The notes beneath the pieces were generated by a model that was not told the DNA's origin, did no database searches, and saw only the letters and a program-made list of their open reading frames with translations. This document shows positions 51,583 through 60,867 of a stretch of 64,000 bases of DNA, piece after piece. Made by a program: the position numbers and the translations under genes. The stretch comes from JAAXQD01 sp963790095 (GTDB lineage: Bacteria; Desulfobacterota; Desulfobacteria; Desulfobacterales; UBA11574), in NCBI GenBank assembly GCA_963790095.1, contig CAWBNO010000016.1:1-64000 (forward strand), given 5' to 3'. Positions within the stretch are counted from its first letter, which is position 1; each line of letters opens with the position of its first letter.

Positions 51583-52602
51583 ATGAAATCTTTTAAGACA
51601 GCTGTAGCAGTTGTATTGGCTCTGCTAATGGTTACAGCAGGCATGGCCGTGGCAGGTACGCTTCAGGATGTCCAGAAAAACGGATTTGTTACGGCCGGGG
51701 TTAACGGCGGCGTTTTCGGTTTCAGCATGCCGGATGAAAAAGGCGTATGGAAAGGCCTGGATGTGGATACGGCCAGGGCCGTTGCAGCCGCAGTCTTCGG
51801 TGATGCAAACAAGGTAAAATTTGTTCCGCTGACCGCTGTGCAGCGCCTGCCCGCCCTTCAGTCCAAAGAGATTGATGTCCTTTGCCGAAATACCACCCAG
51901 ACACTGACCCGTGAGACCACAAACGGTCTGAATTTCGCCCATGTCAACTATTACGACGGTCAGGGTTTTTTAGTGCCGAAAAAATTGGGTGTAAAGAGCG
52001 CAAAGGAATTGGGCGGCGCCACGGTATGTGTTTTGCCGGGAACCACCACGGAAATGAATGCCGCAGACTTTTTCCGTAAAAAAGACTTGAAATGGAAGCC
52101 GGTGGTCATCGAGCAGACCGCCGAACTGTCCAAAGCATTTTTTGCCGGTCGCTGTGACGTTTTGACCTCCGATGCCTCCCAATTGGCGGCTCACCGATCT
52201 GTGGCCCCCAATCCCAAAGACTACGTCCTGCTCCCTGAAATTATTTCCAAAGAACCCCTGGCACCGGTGGTTCGCCATGGCGACGACCAGTGGTATGATA
52301 TTGTCAACTGGACGGTTATGGCCCTGGTCCAGGCTGAGGAATTCGGCATTACATCTAAAAATGTCGATCAGATGCTCAAAACCAAAGATCCTGAGGTCCT
52401 GCGCTTCTTGGGTGTGACCCCGGGCTTGGGTAAAGCCCTTGGCTTGGATGAAAAGTGGGCATACAACATCGTCAAACTGGTGGGGAATTACGGCGAAATT
52501 TTCGAGCGCAATGTGGGTGTAAACACCTCCCTTGGTCTTGAACGCGGCTTGAATGCCCTGTGGACCGACGGTGGCATCATGTACGCTGCACCATTAAGGT
52601 AA
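51583..52602 (+). CDS. aapJ: Amino acid ABC transporter periplasmic binding protein (AapJ-like)
   Basis: 339 aa. A signal peptide (MKSFKTAVAVVLALLMVTAG, cleavage near AVAG) is followed by a type II periplasmic fold: AGVNGGVFGFSMPDEKGVW, GLDVDTARAVAAAVFGD, VKFVPLTAVQRLPALQSKEI, and DVLCRNTTQTLTRET. The size and signature match AapJ (general L-amino acid) or BztA (Glu/Gln/Asp). The AAAGGAGG site and the hairpin after the gene suggest high expression relative to the permeases. Confidence 0.92.
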   Translation: MKSFKTAVAVVLALLMVTAGMAVAGTLQDVQKNGFVTAGVNGGVFGFSMPDEKGVWKGLDVDTARAVAAAVFGDANKVKFVPLTAVQRLPALQSKEIDVLCRNTTQTLTRETTNGLNFAHVNYYDGQGFLVPKKLGVKSAKELGGATVCVLPGTTTEMNAADFFRKKDLKWKPVVIEQTAELSKAFFAGRCDVLTSDASQLAAHRSVAPNPKDYVLLPEIISKEPLAPVVRHGDDQWYDIVNWTVMALVQAEEFGITSKNVDQMLKTKDPEVLRFLGVTPGLGKALGLDEKWAYNIVKLVGNYGEIFERNVGVNTSLGLERGLNALWTDGGIMYAAPLR

Positions 52603-52610
52603 TTGATTAT

Positions 52611-52645
52611 AAAAGGTGCTCCACATAGTGGGGCACCTTTTATAT
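52611..52645 (+). terminator. Internal terminator/attenuator after aapJ
   Basis: AAAAGGTGC...GCACCTTTT: near-perfect stem (52611-52624 and 52628-52641, one G-U, 3-base loop), followed by ATATC. Placed between the binding-protein and permease genes, it would reduce permease expression, the usual stoichiometry control in such operons. Confidence 0.8.
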
Positions 52646-52746
52646 CTTGCATGAATTTCCAGACCTGTTTTCCTGCCGATAAGGCCCATTCTCTCAATTG
52701 GAGTTTCAGATAAAAGTGAATCGTTTTAACGCTTATAGAAAAAATT

Positions 52747-53919
52747 GTGAAGAATACGGTATCTGAAAAAGTTCCATTCTGGCTCGACCCTAAAAAGAGA
52801 GCGATCCTTTTTCAGTTCATAACGCTTTGCATGGTGGGGTTGCTGGGATATTACCTCGTCTCCAACACGCTGCACAATCTTGAAAAACAATCCATTGCCA
52901 CGGGGTTCGGTTTTATCCATCAAGAATCTTCCTTTGAAATCGGTGAATCCCTGATCGATTATTCTGCGGCCAGTTCTTATGGCCGCGCCCTGATTGTCGG
53001 GGCTTTAAATACGTTGTATGTTTCTTTTATCGGTGTTGTTATTACCGTTATACTGGGCACATTTATCGGTGTTGCCCGGCTCTCCACAAACTGGCTGGTA
53101 TCGAGACTGGCGGCAATATATATTGAAGTGATGCAGGACATCCCGGTGCTGTTGCAACTGTTTTTCTGGTATGCCATTTTTTACGAAACCTTTCCATCTC
53201 CCAGACAGGCCCTCAACCCCATAACCGGCGTCTTTTTATGCAATCGGGGGGTTGCGTTTACCATTCCAAAGACCCATCCGGCACATGGTTATATGACTCT
53301 GGCCTTTCTGGCCGGCTGTATTATCGTTTATTTCATCCGCCGGTGGGCAAAAAAACGTCAGGAACGGACCGGTCGGCTTTTCCCGGTATTTCGAGTGTCC
53401 ATGGGGCTTTTGTTAGGGCTTCCATTGTTAACCTGGTGGATGGCGGGCGCCCCCACCGAATTGAATATGCCGAAGCTTGTGGGGTTTAATTTTATCGGCG
53501 GTCTGACCCTCTCTCCGGAGTTCATCGCTCTTTTGTTGGGTCTGGTTCTCTATACATCGGCATTTGTCGCAGAAGCTGTCCGGGCAGGAATTCAGTCGGT
53601 CAGCAAAGGCCAGACAGAGGCTGCCATGTCCCTGGGTCTTAGACCTCCCATGGTGCTCAACCTCGTGATATTACCCCAGGCCCTTCGGGTGATCATTCCG
53701 CCGCTCACCAGCCAGATGCTGAATTTGACCAAAAACAGCTCGCTGGCCGTGGCCATCGGGTTTCCTGATTTTGTATCCGTGGCCAACACGACCATCAACC
53801 AGACCGGCCAGGCCATTGAAGGCGTGTCCCTGATTATGCTGGTCTATCTTATTTTTAGTCTCCTGACATCTGCGTTTATGAACTGGTATAATAAAAAAGC
53901 CGCTTTGGTGGAACGATAA
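52747..53919 (+). CDS. aapQ: Amino acid ABC transporter permease 1 (AapQ-like)
   Basis: 390 aa from a GTG start. The length includes the large insertion of AapQ/BztB permeases. Helices run throughout; the transmembrane-permease EAA loop is EAAMSLGLRPPMVLNLVILP. The N-terminal third has TLYVSFIGVVITVILGTFIG. Partner of the next permease AapM. No strong ribosome site precedes the GTG; expression probably depends on readthrough of the terminator upstream. Confidence 0.9.
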   Translation: MKNTVSEKVPFWLDPKKRAILFQFITLCMVGLLGYYLVSNTLHNLEKQSIATGFGFIHQESSFEIGESLIDYSAASSYGRALIVGALNTLYVSFIGVVITVILGTFIGVARLSTNWLVSRLAAIYIEVMQDIPVLLQLFFWYAIFYETFPSPRQALNPITGVFLCNRGVAFTIPKTHPAHGYMTLAFLAGCIIVYFIRRWAKKRQERTGRLFPVFRVSMGLLLGLPLLTWWMAGAPTELNMPKLVGFNFIGGLTLSPEFIALLLGLVLYTSAFVAEAVRAGIQSVSKGQTEAAMSLGLRPPMVLNLVILPQALRVIIPPLTSQMLNLTKNSSLAVAIGFPDFVSVANTTINQTGQAIEGVSLIMLVYLIFSLLTSAFMNWYNKKAALVER

Positions 53920-53927
53920 AAAAATCC

Positions 53928-55022
53928 ATGGCAGATATTGCACATACTTCCCGAAAAGAACAGATCAGACCGCCGGTGGTCAGTGTGGGGGTTATCGGTT
54001 GGATGAAGGCCAATCTATTTAACGGCTGGTTTAATTCAGCACTGACCATAGTGACGCTTTTTTTTCTGTGGAAAACCGCTGTGCCTTTTTTTCGATGGGC
54101 TTTCATCGACAGTGTTTGGAACACCACAGGACAGGTGTGCCGCGATGCCGGAGGTGCCTGCTGGTCGATTATTGCATCGAATTTCCGATTTATCCTGTTC
54201 GGGTTTTATCCTTACGATCTTCAGTGGCGCCCCCTTTTGGCCATGATCATTCTCTTTGTTCTGCTATTTCTCAGTCAGAACCGCAAATACTGGAAAAAGC
54301 CCCTGGCATATGCCTGGATCGCGGGTCTTTTTATCATGGGTCTGCTTTTGAGAGGGGGCCTTTTTGGACTTGATCCGGTAGAGAGCACCCAGTGGGGGGG
54401 GCTTCCGCTAACGCTGTTGCTCTCTGTTTTCGGACTCACGGCGGCATATCCACTTGGGGTTGTTTTGGCACTGGGTCGTCAGTCTAAAATGCGTGCCATA
54501 AAAATACTCTGCATCGTGTATATTGAATTGATCAGGGGGGTTCCCTTGATCAGCCTGCTCTTTATGTCGTCGATAATTTTCCCGCTGTTTCTGCCTGAAG
54601 GACTGACTATCAACAAGATTCTCCGGGCCCAGGTTGCCATCATTCTGTTCACGGCCGCCTATATTGCAGAAGTGGTTCGGGGTGGGTTGCAGGGGATGTC
54701 CCGGGGACAGTATGAAGCGGCTGAATCTATGGGGTTGAACTATTATTTGACCATGCGCCTGATTATCTTACCCCAGGCATTGAAAATCGTAATTCCGCCT
54801 ACGGTCAGCATTCTCATCTCTGCTTTTAAAGACACATCCCTTGTTGTCATCATCGCCCTTTATGATTTACTCAAAACCACCCAAACCGTCCTTTCCAACC
54901 CGGAGTGGATGGGATTCAGCAAAGAAGCCTATGTTTTTGTGGCCATTCTTTACTTTTTGGGTTGTTTTTCCATGTCGAATTACAGTAGAAAGTTGGAAAA
55001 AGAATTGTCGAGGGGAAATTAA
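53928..55022 (+). CDS. aapM: Amino acid ABC transporter permease 2 (AapM-like)
   Basis: 364 aa. The N-terminal extension is hydrophobic (FNSALTIVTLFFLWKTAVPF) and the C-terminal core has the EAA loop QYEAAESMGLNYYLTMRLII and IELIRGVPLISLLFMSSI. Starts eight bases after aapQ. Forms the heterodimeric translocation pore with AapQ. Confidence 0.9.
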   Translation: MADIAHTSRKEQIRPPVVSVGVIGWMKANLFNGWFNSALTIVTLFFLWKTAVPFFRWAFIDSVWNTTGQVCRDAGGACWSIIASNFRFILFGFYPYDLQWRPLLAMIILFVLLFLSQNRKYWKKPLAYAWIAGLFIMGLLLRGGLFGLDPVESTQWGGLPLTLLLSVFGLTAAYPLGVVLALGRQSKMRAIKILCIVYIELIRGVPLISLLFMSSIIFPLFLPEGLTINKILRAQVAIILFTAAYIAEVVRGGLQGMSRGQYEAAESMGLNYYLTMRLIILPQALKIVIPPTVSILISAFKDTSLVVIIALYDLLKTTQTVLSNPEWMGFSKEAYVFVAILYFLGCFSMSNYSRKLEKELSRGN

Positions 55023-55030
55023 ACGTTGTT

Positions 55031-55807
55031 ATGGACACAGAATCCTCAGTCACCACGGAACAAACGCTGTCTGACGAAGCCATCATAGAGATCGTCGATA
55101 TGCACAAATGGTTCGGTGATTTCCATGTACTTCAGGGAATCAACCTCACCGTTCATAAACAGGAACGCATTGTCATTTGCGGTCCTTCAGGGTCCGGGAA
55201 ATCGACACTCATCCGCTGCATCAACCGGCTGGAAGAACATCAACGGGGACGCATTTTGGTAGACGGCATCGAACTGACCAACAATATCAAAAATATCGAG
55301 AAAGTTCGTACGGAAGTCGGTATGGTGTTTCAGCATTTCAATCTCTTTCCCCACCTGAGTATCATCGAAAATCTGACGTTGGGTCCCATATGGGTGAGAA
55401 AAGTACCGAAGAAGGAAGCCGAAGAAACCGCCATGTATTATCTGGAGAAGGTGCATATTGCCGAACAGGCAAGAAAATATCCCGGGCAGCTGTCCGGCGG
55501 CCAGCAGCAGCGGGTCGCCATTGCCAGAAGTTTGTGCATGAACCCGAAAGTCATGCTTTTTGATGAGCCCACCTCCGCCCTTGATCCGGAAATGATCAAA
55601 GAGGTCTTGGATGTTATGATCGATCTGGCCCGGGAAGGGATGACCATGATCGTGGTGTCTCATGAAATGGGATTTGCCAAGAGCGTGGCCCACCGGGTCC
55701 TTTTCATGGATTTCGGTCAAATTGTCGAAGGAAACACCCCCGAAGAATTTTTCGAAAATCCGCAACACGAACGCACCAAACTGTTCCTGAGTCAGATTCT
55801 ACATTGA
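55031..55807 (+). CDS. aapP: Amino acid ABC transporter ATPase (AapP/GlnQ-like)
   Basis: 258 aa. Walker A GPSGSGKSTLIRCINRLEEH, Q-loop FQHFNLFPHLS, signature LSGGQQQRVAIARSL, Walker B VMLFDEPTSALDPE, and the switch His in VSHEMGFAKSVA. The sequence pattern is that of polar amino acid importers (GlnQ/AapP). Starts eight bases after aapM and completes the operon. Confidence 0.95.
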   Translation: MDTESSVTTEQTLSDEAIIEIVDMHKWFGDFHVLQGINLTVHKQERIVICGPSGSGKSTLIRCINRLEEHQRGRILVDGIELTNNIKNIEKVRTEVGMVFQHFNLFPHLSIIENLTLGPIWVRKVPKKEAEETAMYYLEKVHIAEQARKYPGQLSGGQQQRVAIARSLCMNPKVMLFDEPTSALDPEMIKEVLDVMIDLAREGMTMIVVSHEMGFAKSVAHRVLFMDFGQIVEGNTPEEFFENPQHERTKLFLSQILH

Positions 55808-55808
55808 T

Positions 55809-56052
55809 TTAATGGAAAGCCGCCCATCTTTGCGTCTTCTGCTTTTCATACAAAACGGGTCGGTGATACCTTATTGAATCGTTACGTTGTTCGATTTCAT
55901 CGATCATCCCAACAATCGCTTTGCATGCGTCTTTCAAAACACCCGTCGGATATCCTTCAGCTGCGTTTCTTGCATACGTTTTCGCTATTTTAACAGCGGT
56001 TTTGAGGGCGTCATATTTTTGTTTTTGGGTGCCGTGAATATCGGTTTTCCAT
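55809..56052 (-). pseudogene. Small conserved-looking protein, frameshifted start
   Basis: A minus-strand frame ending in TAA at 55809-55811 encodes a helical polypeptide with DIHGTQKQKYDALKTAVKIA, KTYARNAAEGYPTGVLKDAC, and KAIVGMIDEIEQRNDSIRYH. It opens right after a stop, without ATG/GTG/TTG. An ATG at 56052 is one base out of frame; removing one T from the plus-strand TTTT run at 56045-56048 gives an 80-residue protein starting METDIHG. This looks like a gene with a homopolymer indel or a sequencing error. Family not recognised. Confidence 0.5.
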
Positions 56053-56090
56053 AAAATTTAACGGAGCCTGTCTTGTGTATTCGTATAAAA

Positions 56091-57512
56091 TCATAATGAT
56101 TTCAATAGTCTTTCGTGGATATTGTCAAAGCCGCCATTGGACATAACTAGGACAATATCATTGGGTCTGGTCTCTGCGACCAAAAAATCGATAATCGAAT
56201 CTGTGTCCGGGAAATGGTAGGCTTTCCTTCCGCGATCTTTGAGGTCGGCCACCAGTTTTTGAGAAGAAAACCGTTCTTCGGCCGGGATCTTATCCAGACG
56301 CGAAGGGTGGCGGATGCATATGATGTCGGCCCCGTCGAATGAAAGGGGATAGATGTTCTGAAAGACCCTGCGCATGCTGGAATTGGTTCGGGGTTCAAAA
56401 ACGGCAACAAGACGCCCATTCGGATAGAAAGGTTTTAGCGCCTGGATGGTCTCCCGAACCGCCGTGGGATGATGGGCAAAATCGTCCATGACCGTAACAC
56501 CGTTTTTTTGGCCCCGGACCTCTTGACGCCGCTTAATACCTTCAAATGTTTCAAATGCCCTTGAAATAGCCGTTGCCGGTATTTTCAGACGGTCGGCAAC
56601 GGCAATGGCAGACAATGAATTCAAAAGGTTGTGATTTCCGATCAGCCGTGTTTTGAAACTTCCAAAAAACTGATGTTGCTTTAACACTTCAAAAAAGGTC
56701 CACGGCGGTTTAAGGGCGACTTTCCCCAGACGCCATAGCGCGGTTGTATTCCGGCCGTAGGTTTCAACCCGACACGGTTTGCCCTTGATTAAATCGGAAA
56801 TGTTTTTATCGTCGTCGAATGCCACGAGGGTGCTCTGGGGCGAAATGTTGCCGATAAATGAATTAAACGCTTGCTTCACATGATCCATGTCCCTAAATAT
56901 ATCGGCATGATCGAATTCAACACTGGTCAGTATCGCCATTAATGGATCATAATGAAGAAATTTTGGTCCTTTATCAAAATAAGCCGTGTCGTATTCATCC
57001 CCTTCGATGACCACATGCTCGCCGTTTCCAAAACGGTAATTGCTTCCGAAATTTTTCAAAATCCCACCGATCATAAAACTCGGATCAAGTCCGGCGTCAT
57101 GGAGAATCCAGGCCAATATGGATGCGGTGGTGGTCTTGCCATGGGTCCCGGTTATCACCAGGGGCTTTTTACCGGCAGCCACAAACCGGTTGACCGCCTG
57201 TGGCATGGAGCAGAAATTTAGGCCCATTTGATGCATTCCAACAACTTCGGAATTATCTTTTGAGACGGCATTTCCCACAATAACCAGGTCCGGGCCGTGT
57301 GAAACATTCTTTTCGCTGAAACCCTCGACAATCTTTATGCCCTTTCCGGATAGAAATTCGCTCATGGGCGGATATATCTTCTCATCCGAGCCGGTCACGT
57401 CAAAGCCCATATCCTTAAGTATGCTGCCAAGGGCGCCCATTCCGGTGCCGCAAATGGCGATCAGGTGTATGCGCTTGACATTGTCAGGTATTCGATTTTT
57501 GCTCAGATCCAT
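56091..57512 (-). CDS. mpl: UDP-MurNAc:L-alanyl-gamma-D-glutamyl-meso-DAP ligase
   Basis: 473 aa from the ATG at 57512, with AAGGAA upstream; an upstream in-frame ATG at 57581 is less likely. Mur ligase fold: glycine-rich N-terminal nucleotide region (IHLIAICGTGMGALGSIL), ATP loop GTHGKTTTASILAW, DEYDTAYFDKGPKF and VMDDFAHHPTAVRETIQAL. Mpl recycles the tripeptide released from old peptidoglycan by ligating it directly to UDP-MurNAc. The divergent sirtuin starts 118 bases away. Confidence 0.92.
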   Translation of the reverse strand: MDLSKNRIPDNVKRIHLIAICGTGMGALGSILKDMGFDVTGSDEKIYPPMSEFLSGKGIKIVEGFSEKNVSHGPDLVIVGNAVSKDNSEVVGMHQMGLNFCSMPQAVNRFVAAGKKPLVITGTHGKTTTASILAWILHDAGLDPSFMIGGILKNFGSNYRFGNGEHVVIEGDEYDTAYFDKGPKFLHYDPLMAILTSVEFDHADIFRDMDHVKQAFNSFIGNISPQSTLVAFDDDKNISDLIKGKPCRVETYGRNTTALWRLGKVALKPPWTFFEVLKQHQFFGSFKTRLIGNHNLLNSLSAIAVADRLKIPATAISRAFETFEGIKRRQEVRGQKNGVTVMDDFAHHPTAVRETIQALKPFYPNGRLVAVFEPRTNSSMRRVFQNIYPLSFDGADIICIRHPSRLDKIPAEERFSSQKLVADLKDRGRKAYHFPDTDSIIDFLVAETRPNDIVLVMSNGGFDNIHERLLKSL

Positions 57513-57629
57513 TTTTTGTGGGTTCCTTTTCAAAAAAACATCGTAAATTACGAGAATCGAAAACACGTGGATGGGGATCATACAAAATTATGGTATCTTT
57601 GTACAGTTTCATGTATACAAAGGAGACCT

Positions 57630-58463
57630 ATGTTGAATCGGCATCTTACAAAAACGCTTCAAGACTTCGCACACGGTTCGGGGCGTATTACAATTTTAAC
57701 CGGCGCCGGCATCTCTGCGGAAAGCGGAATTCCCACCTTCCGTGGCCCCGAAGGGTACTGGACCATCGGTTCAACGGAATACCACCCCCAGGAAATGGCG
57801 ACCCATAGCATGTTTGTGAAAAAACCCGATGAGGTATGGAAATGGTATCTCTACCGAATCGGTGTTTGTGGAAAAGCCTCGCCGAATCCGGGCCATCTTG
57901 CTCTGGTTGAAATGGAAACGCTTTTCAAAAACCGTTTCACGCTGATCACTCAAAATGTAGACAATCTGCATTTGCGGGCCGGGAACCGTTTGGAAAAAAC
58001 GTTTCAAATTCACGGGAACGTATTTTTCATGCGCTGCGCCGAAGACTGTTCATTAAACCTCTATCCGGTTCCGGAAGATTTGGGCGGCAGAGGAAAAAAT
58101 GAAGATTTAACCCAAAAGGACCGCAGCTTGCTGATGTGCCCGGATTGTGGCAGCCTTACGCGGCCCCATGTACTCTGGTTTGATGAAATGTATAACGAGC
58201 ATTTCTACCGATACCACAGTGCGCTGAACGTCGCCGGGAAAACTGAACTCCTGATAGTCGTTGGAACCTCCGGCGCCACCAACCTTCCGAATCAGGTGGT
58301 ATGGGAAGTAAAAAATCGTGACGGCGTCATTATCGATATCAACATCGAGGAGAATCCATTCTCGAATCTGGCGTTAAAAAGCAGTCGCGGCTTTTTTATA
58401 AAGCAACCCAGCGGTAAGGCGTTGCCGAGTATTATGCAGGTGTTTAAAAACATTCTGGAATGA
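57630..58463 (+). CDS. NAD-dependent protein deacylase (sirtuin)
   Basis: 277 aa from the ATG at 57630, with AGGAG upstream. Rossmann/NAD motif ITILTGAGISAESGIPTFRG, TQNVDNLHLRAG, catalytic His in FQIHGNVFFM, zinc-binding Cys pairs (CAEDC and CPDC), VVGTSGATNLPNQVV. A Sir2-family deacetylase/deacylase (CobB-like). It uses NAD to remove acyl groups from protein lysines. Monocistronic, divergent from mpl. Confidence 0.94.
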   Translation: MLNRHLTKTLQDFAHGSGRITILTGAGISAESGIPTFRGPEGYWTIGSTEYHPQEMATHSMFVKKPDEVWKWYLYRIGVCGKASPNPGHLALVEMETLFKNRFTLITQNVDNLHLRAGNRLEKTFQIHGNVFFMRCAEDCSLNLYPVPEDLGGRGKNEDLTQKDRSLLMCPDCGSLTRPHVLWFDEMYNEHFYRYHSALNVAGKTELLIVVGTSGATNLPNQVVWEVKNRDGVIIDINIEENPFSNLALKSSRGFFIKQPSGKALPSIMQVFKNILE

Positions 58464-58635
58464 GTGTCGACACACGCATGGGCTGTTTTTTTTAACGATT
58501 TCAAAACCACCCAAACCCCACACGGTTTTTAAAAAAGATCACCCATTTCGCTTTTTAATAAGGCCTTATAATAAAAACTCCCGAAAGCTGTACATAACCG
58601 GATTTAGCTGTGTGGTGAGCCATAATCGCCTAATA

Positions 58636-59130
58636 TTAGATTTCAAGTGTTTTTAAATAGTCAGATGCGTTGGGGATTTCTCCTTCGCTGAAAACACGGA
58701 TATCATTTTCATCAAAAAGCGCAGCGGTTACGCCTTTGCCCGGTTTTTTTACCCCGGCAAAACGCCCGTCATAAATATAAGCGTTGCCGCAGGAAGGGCT
58801 TCCATCTTTCAGGACGGCCATGCGGATTTTCATGGAGCGCGCCAGTTCCACCGCTTTTTGAGCACCCTTCAGAAAACTTTCCGTAACATCCTCCCCATGG
58901 ACGTTGATGACCCGGGCATCACCGCGTAGTACCTTTTTCCCATCCCCATGGAAGATTTCCGAGCACGGTCTGGGGATTGAAAGCCCTCCGGCGACTTCCG
59001 GACAAAACGGCACCACACGCCCCTCGGCGTGCCAGGATTCCAATAGACGATGATGGAATATTTTTATAGCACCCCCATTATAGCGCACAGGTTCACCCAT
59101 CAAACAGGCACTGACGAGCACTTTAATCAT
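58636..59130 (-). CDS. DUF523 family protein
   Basis: 164 aa. Conserved pattern: N-terminal VLVSACLMGEPVRYNGG, VPFCPEVAGGLSIPRPCSEI, then KIRMAVLKDGSPSCG and GRFAGVKKPGKGVTAALF. DUF523 proteins have several conserved Cys (here SACL, PFCPE, RPCSE and PSCG), indicating metal or sulfur chemistry. The function is not established. Confidence 0.85.
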   Translation of the reverse strand: MIKVLVSACLMGEPVRYNGGAIKIFHHRLLESWHAEGRVVPFCPEVAGGLSIPRPCSEIFHGDGKKVLRGDARVINVHGEDVTESFLKGAQKAVELARSMKIRMAVLKDGSPSCGNAYIYDGRFAGVKKPGKGVTAALFDENDIRVFSEGEIPNASDYLKTLEI

Positions 59131-59544
59131 TTTTACCCACCCAGTTTTTTAAGGGTTTCAAATCAATGAAATTTTGGGTCTCCTCCGGTTGCCGAGGCCA
59201 AGTCTGCCTCGTGCCCATCGGTCTTTCCTGTTTAACTGAAGTAAAGATCCGGTATGTGAGGGGGCGCTCCATTGAAATAGAGAAATCTATAAAAAAACAA
59301 TAAAAAATTTTGTATTATGATACCATAGAACAGATTCAATGATAATCCTAAACAATAAAACATATAGCTTTTCCCGAGAACTGTTGGGGGACACGGACCA
59401 CTTTAATACAATATTATGATATTTTTTTCTAAATTATTGGAAAAATGTATTGCAATTTAAGGTCGACGTGAATAAGGGCAAATTGAAAGTGGATCATTAG
59501 GGTTCCAGAATCAATTTAAAATCATTAAAACGGGGAATAAGAAT
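59131..59544. other. Leader region of the glutamine-synthetase-like operon
   Basis: About 410 bases. A TTGG...TTGCA sequence near 59438-59455 resembles a sigma-54 promoter but its spacing is one base too long. No small ORF is supported. Confidence 0.35.
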
Positions 59545-60855
59545 ATGGCGACCATCGAAGATATCAATATGGCATTAAAAGAGACGACGTCTACAAAGAT
59601 CTTTTTTAGCGATCTGAACGGCAGAATCATGAACTTGCCGATAAATCCTGAAAATATTGAATCGATTATTTCCGATGGAATCGGTTTTGATGGAAGCTCC
59701 GTTGCTGGATATGCCACCGTTGACAGCAGCGACAGACTCCTTCTTCCGGATCCGGAAAGTTTCCGCATGGTAGAATTGCCGGATGAAAAACTCGGTTTTT
59801 TTATCGGCCATATTTATAACGATAAAAAATTTCGTGCAAAAGCCGATCCTCGATCTGTTCTGGAAAGCGTTCTGAAAAAAGCGGAAGCAGAATACGGATT
59901 CAAGTTTAAGGTGGGTCCGGAGCATGAATTTTTTTTACTTGCGGGAGATGAATTCAGCGAAAAAATTCACTCTGACAAGGCCGGTTATTTTCAATCCACG
60001 CCCCACGACAAGGGAGAACTGGTACGGAACCGGATTGTTTCCGTTCTAAAAGCTTGTGGGATTCGGTTTGAAAAAGCACACCATGAGGTCACACCTTCAC
60101 AGCATGAAATTAACCTGGAGTGTACCGACCCGCTGGCCGCGGCGGACCGAACCTTACTATTTAACTATATAACCCAGAAGGTTGCGGTGGAGTTCGGCTA
60201 TCACGCAACGTTTATGCCCAAACCCTTTGACGACTTCAACCGAAATGCCTTCCATATTCATATTTCCATGCAGGATATAGATGGAAAAAACCTGTTTTAC
60301 GATCCAGACAGCAAAGACAATCTTAGCGGCATCTGTAAAAAATTTATCGCCGGTATTATAAAATATGCCAGGGAAACATCGATCATCATGGCGTCAACTT
60401 TCAATTCATACAAGGCATACATTCTTGATCGGGAAGCACCCATTATTCGAAGCTGGGGCTTAAGGAACAGAAGTTCAATGGTCCGGGTGCCGTACGCCCA
60501 AAACCCCGATAGTACGAGGATCGAGTTGAGGACCCCTGATCCGGCAGGCAACCCGTATCTTCAAATTGCCATACTGATTGCCATGGGAATCCAAGGCATA
60601 AAAGAAAATCTTGACTGCAGCCCGCCGGATGTCGGAAGCACGTATAAAAAGAAATACAAATACCGTCTTTGGGATAGGCGGTTTTTGCCTAAAAGCATGT
60701 TCGAAGCGCTGGTTGAAGCCGAACGGAGCAAATTTTTGAAAGATTTTCTGGGAGATCGGATTTACAATGCCTACATGTCCCTTAAAATTAACGACTGGGA
60801 GGATCACAGAGTTCACGTTACGCTAAGGGAACTGAATAAATATCTGAGCATATAG
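59545..60855 (+). CDS. Glutamine synthetase-like ligase, altered substrate site
   Basis: 436 aa, GS type I fold. Catalytic metal and ATP residues are kept: GFDGSS (Asp49), PEHEF (Glu126, Glu128), HEVTPSQHE (Glu181, Glu188), the His in FHIHIS, and SWGLRNRSSMVR, RIELRTPDPAGNPYL. The parts that bind glutamate differ from canonical GS: GSGMHVHQSL becomes RNAFHIHIS, NSYKRL becomes NSYKAY. Hence it may act on another amino dicarboxylate. The operon partner (KamA-like aminomutase) makes beta-glutamate a natural candidate; GS-dependent beta-glutamine synthesis is known in methanogens. The Tyr adenylylation region (Tyr-x-Leu-Pro) is absent. Confidence 0.85.
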   Translation: MATIEDINMALKETTSTKIFFSDLNGRIMNLPINPENIESIISDGIGFDGSSVAGYATVDSSDRLLLPDPESFRMVELPDEKLGFFIGHIYNDKKFRAKADPRSVLESVLKKAEAEYGFKFKVGPEHEFFLLAGDEFSEKIHSDKAGYFQSTPHDKGELVRNRIVSVLKACGIRFEKAHHEVTPSQHEINLECTDPLAAADRTLLFNYITQKVAVEFGYHATFMPKPFDDFNRNAFHIHISMQDIDGKNLFYDPDSKDNLSGICKKFIAGIIKYARETSIIMASTFNSYKAYILDREAPIIRSWGLRNRSSMVRVPYAQNPDSTRIELRTPDPAGNPYLQIAILIAMGIQGIKENLDCSPPDVGSTYKKKYKYRLWDRRFLPKSMFEALVEAERSKFLKDFLGDRIYNAYMSLKINDWEDHRVHVTLRELNKYLSI

Positions 60856-60867
60856 GAGGACCATATA

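Noticed and set aside
59435..59460. Sigma-54-like promoter (TTGG...TTGCA) before the glutamine-synthetase-like gene
   Set aside because: The GG-to-GC distance is eleven bases instead of ten and the -24 element lacks the CAC, so the match is too weak.
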